The position numbers and the translations under genes are program-made. From Desmodus rotundus (taxonomy: Eukaryota; Chordata; Mammalia; Chiroptera; Phyllostomidae): a stretch of 64,000 nucleotides of DNA. Where the stretch lies: positions 180,092,556 through 180,156,555 of the forward strand of contig NC_071389.1 of assembly GCF_022682495.2 (NCBI RefSeq), given 5' to 3'. Under the pieces are notes generated by a model that was not told the origin of the DNA, made no database searches, and was given only the letters and a program-made list of their open reading frames with translations. This document shows, one piece after another, positions 61,216 to 64,000 of this stretch; position 1 is the first letter of the stretch, and the number at the start of each line of letters is the position of its first letter.

Positions 61216-63189
61216 AAAAAAGCAGTATTAGGGCATCTTCCTCCATCCCGTCTCGGGAATCGCAGGACTCTAGAATGTGAAATTAAATTCTGTTACTTCC
61301 AGCCTTGACTGGAGCCTGTCAAAAATCTTTCATGAAACTATCGTGGTGCCTTGGTGGCACAGTGATGACTATGCCACTCAGAGTTGGGAGCCTTCTACAA
61401 CTGGCCCCTCCCTCTTTTGCGTTCCCATTCTGCTGATTGTGAAATTCTGCCTTAGCATCTGCAACCCTTTCATGAACTCATGTGTTTACTTGCCAATTTT
61501 ACTTTATAAGCTCTAATGTTCTTAGTAGAAGTTCTATGTCTAATTCACCTTTATATCCTCAATCTTTGGCTATTTAAAAATTCCAAATTATTTAACAAAT
61601 GAATGGCACTCTGCTAAGTGTTATACACAAGTCATTTCAATTAAAAAGAACTGTTTTTGATAACATTGTTCAACTTGATGTTGTGAGAACTTAATATCGC
61701 AATGGAAGTTATATCACTTATATAATGATAATAGTACCAAAGGCTATTACATTAATGTGTTTAATACAATGCCACTGCATGGTATGAGCTATGGTTCAAA
61801 GCAACACACCATTTCTGCAGTGAATACAGTAAATACCAATTTCCAAAAACGAATGCAGCACCATTCCTAGGGCAGTGCTGAGATGGTCAATTCTAAAAAA
61901 CATATATAACAGCTACGGGTTTTGTTGTGTACTCAGAGAAACAGGAAACCAACCACAGCACACTGACAGGTGAAGACCATGAAGTGTCTTGCTCTATCAG
62001 ATACAGCTAAGTGGTCAGGATGTTTATATATTTATCATTTGGCACATTTTCAATTAAAACCACATGTGACTACAACAGGAAGAAAATTTTGTTATAAAAA
62101 ATTTCAGTTCAGCAGCTTCTATATTGAATAAGAAATACAGAAGTGAAGAGCAGAAAGAATTATGTTCCTCTACTTAACTGGTAAATTGGCCTTATGGATT
62201 ATAAAACAATAGAATATACTACAACAATATTGTAACATAGCATTATCATTCTCAATTTACCCATAAGAAAGTGGAAGTTTAAGAGGTTAAGTAATCTATT
62301 TTCTGAGGAAGTTAGTAATTAAATACCCTTGCCTGAGGAACAGTTCCTCAAGTCCTACCAGAAACAGTGATTAAATGCAAAATATTTCTTAGAAATTAAA
62401 AAGATCTACAAAACATTAAAAAGAAATTATTAATTGGGCTGGTTCATGAAAGCATTGAAGATTCACCTCACCCATGTGTGTTCCTTGTGGATGGTACAGG
62501 GTTAGTAAAGGTTCTTCTACCAAACCCCACTTCATCATCACGGCATGAAAGAGCAAGGTCATGAGATGGCTCAGGTCTAGCCCAACATCCTTGTTCAGCC
62601 CTTTGCAAACTTAGACCAACAACAGCTAGCAAAAATCTTGGCACTGAATGGGCCTCCTTCAATTCTCCACAAGTCCAGTGCATTATGCCCAGAGACCCGA
62701 CCAGATCACACCTACCAAATCAAAGACAGCAGACACTAAGTGGAGAGTGTGCAGACCAAGGAGGCCTTCCCCAATGCCATTAGGGTAGTAAAAAGCCCCC
62801 TCATCCCAGACAACGTCTTCAATAGGAAAAAGAGAAGCAATGGCTCCTGAAAAAGAGAAAAAGCAGCAGGGAGTTTGAACCTAGAATTGACAAGGTATTA
62901 TGCCAAACCTGAGCTAAGGTGAAGGAAACATTTTAAATGGAAGAGTCTGAGTTAACTTAATTGAAATGTTTAATCCACACAAACACACCTTGCTAGTGAA
63001 AAAGATGAAATCTGTTATGAAAATACTACATGTATATATATTCAAATTTTAGAGGACATGTTTTCAACCTCACTCCAGATAAATCATTCCCAAATCTTCC
63101 TTTGTTGATAAAGGCACACAACTGTCACCTCTACGAAGCTCTTTCTGATCCTTCCTGCTCAAAATTACTGCTACCTATTTAATCTGCAC

Positions 63190-63310
63190 AAATTTGCTTA
63201 CTGCCTCTGAAGTGGGAGCTTCTTGAGAGCAGGGAATGTATGTTACTCTTCAATGTCTCTTTAGGGCCAAGTAAAGGTACATAGTAAGAGCTTAATAAAT
63301 ATTGGATAAA
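63190..63310 (+). repeat. L2/MIR-type 3' end
   Basis: 'gggagcttcttgagagcagg', 'tacatagtaagagcttaata' and 'aatattggataaata' match the shared 3' end of L2 and MIR repeats. Confidence 0.6.
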
Positions 63311-64000
63311 TACATAAATGAATTAGTACACGAAGGATGAGATAACCGTGCAGTTAGTGACTACTGGGGGACATGGGAGGTAGAGAACACGGGAGACACA
63401 AATCTGAGCAATCACAGTTGGCACAGACTAAAGTGGAGGTCAGGAGTTAGAGACCCCACCCATCAAAGGAATCAGATATCAATAAAAAAAAAATCTTCAA
63501 ATCCCTCTGGGAAGATTCAGATCATGTTTAATTTCTCCACATATCTGTACCTCAGAAGTTTCTCCAAGGCAAAAAAAAAAAAAAAAAACTGACAGCATTA
63601 CTATTAAGAGTCTGATTGAAGGATGTATCACAGACAATAATACTCATCAAATATGTATTTTCCTAATCCCCAATGAGTAATTCTGGCCAATGAAATGTCA
63701 GTGAAAATCACACATGTCACCTCTGAGAGGAGGCAGTGAAAAACCCAAGTATGATTCTCCAGTCTCTCTCTTTCCTGCCTCAGAAACTGCAAGAGCCAGA
63801 AGGGACATCTACTAGACGGTGGATCCTCGGTCAGCCTGGATCCCTGCATCACTATGTGGAGCAGAGTCCTCCACTGACCACAATAGATTTGATAAATAAA
63901 TTTTTTTGTGTGAGAGCTACTGAAATTTGGGGGTTAACCTGTTCTGGCCTATTATAACATAGCCCATTCTGACTGCATAAAGGATAAAGAAGACTTGAAA

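Larger units (their letters stand above)
59583..64000. other. Gene-poor right end
   Basis: About 4.4 kb without a recognised exon, RNA gene or recent transposon apart from the MIR and L2-like pieces listed separately. No open frame resembles an SRCR domain. An A19 run is near 63,571-63,589. Confidence 0.5.

Overview
The window looks like vertebrate, specifically bat (Chiroptera), genomic DNA. The evidence is repeat content: several tRNA-derived SINEs of the VES type (start 'ccctggctggtgtggctcag', end in (aaat)n), bat-type L1 and half-L1 (HAL1) retrotransposons with intact target-site duplications, and older mammal-wide repeats (MIR, L2-like, MLT1-like). The species cannot be named from the sequence. 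Coding DNA is sparse and split into short phase-1 exons with consensus splice sites.

The main gene is the 3' part of a WC1-type (CD163 family, group B SRCR) transmembrane receptor on the + strand, entering from the left edge. Its exons are: a 30-codon inter-domain exon (7328-7417), SRCR 'd' (7486-7800), SRCR 'e' (8890-9204), a 14-codon linker (28652-28693), the membrane-proximal SRCR (28785-29099), a transmembrane exon (29967-30104) and four cytoplasmic-tail exons (30516-30611, 31465-31608, 40815-40961, 42666-42784). A polyadenylation signal lies at 42912-42917. Every internal exon is phase 1/1 and the open reading frame is unbroken. The tail carries four YEE/YDD motifs. The order matches the C-terminal half of ruminant WC1.

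On the - strand at 52.4-54.3 kb are three exons of a second WC1-type copy: SRCR 'b', SRCR 'c' and a last tail exon. The 'b' exon has two in-frame stops and the tail exon a frameshift, so I call it a pseudogene. It contains the domain types that precede the first plus-strand exon.

Between the two loci is a large imperfect inverted repeat. Arm 1 (about 32.95-39.86 kb) lies in the intron between tail exons 2 and 3; arm 2 (about 43.86-51.38 kb) is its reverse complement downstream of the gene. The 4-kb spacer holds the last two tail exons. Without later insertions each arm was about 4 kb. A block of about 930 bp is about 99% identical between arms while the flanks are only about 85-88% identical, which suggests arm-to-arm gene conversion. 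Each arm has its own later insertions: an LTR and a HAL1 in arm 1; three LTRs and an L1 end in arm 2.

The rest is mostly transposable elements: an interrupted L1 with a nested HAL1 (1-6.4 kb), a 19.4-kb intron filled by an L2-like relic, an old HAL1 with an LTR in it and a nearly full-length antisense L1 with another HAL1 in it (9.2-28.6 kb), ERV solo LTRs of at least three families, a mariner fragment, an RPL18A processed pseudogene (58.5-59.2 kb), and a gene-poor right end (59.6-64 kb). Percent identities are eyeball estimates.
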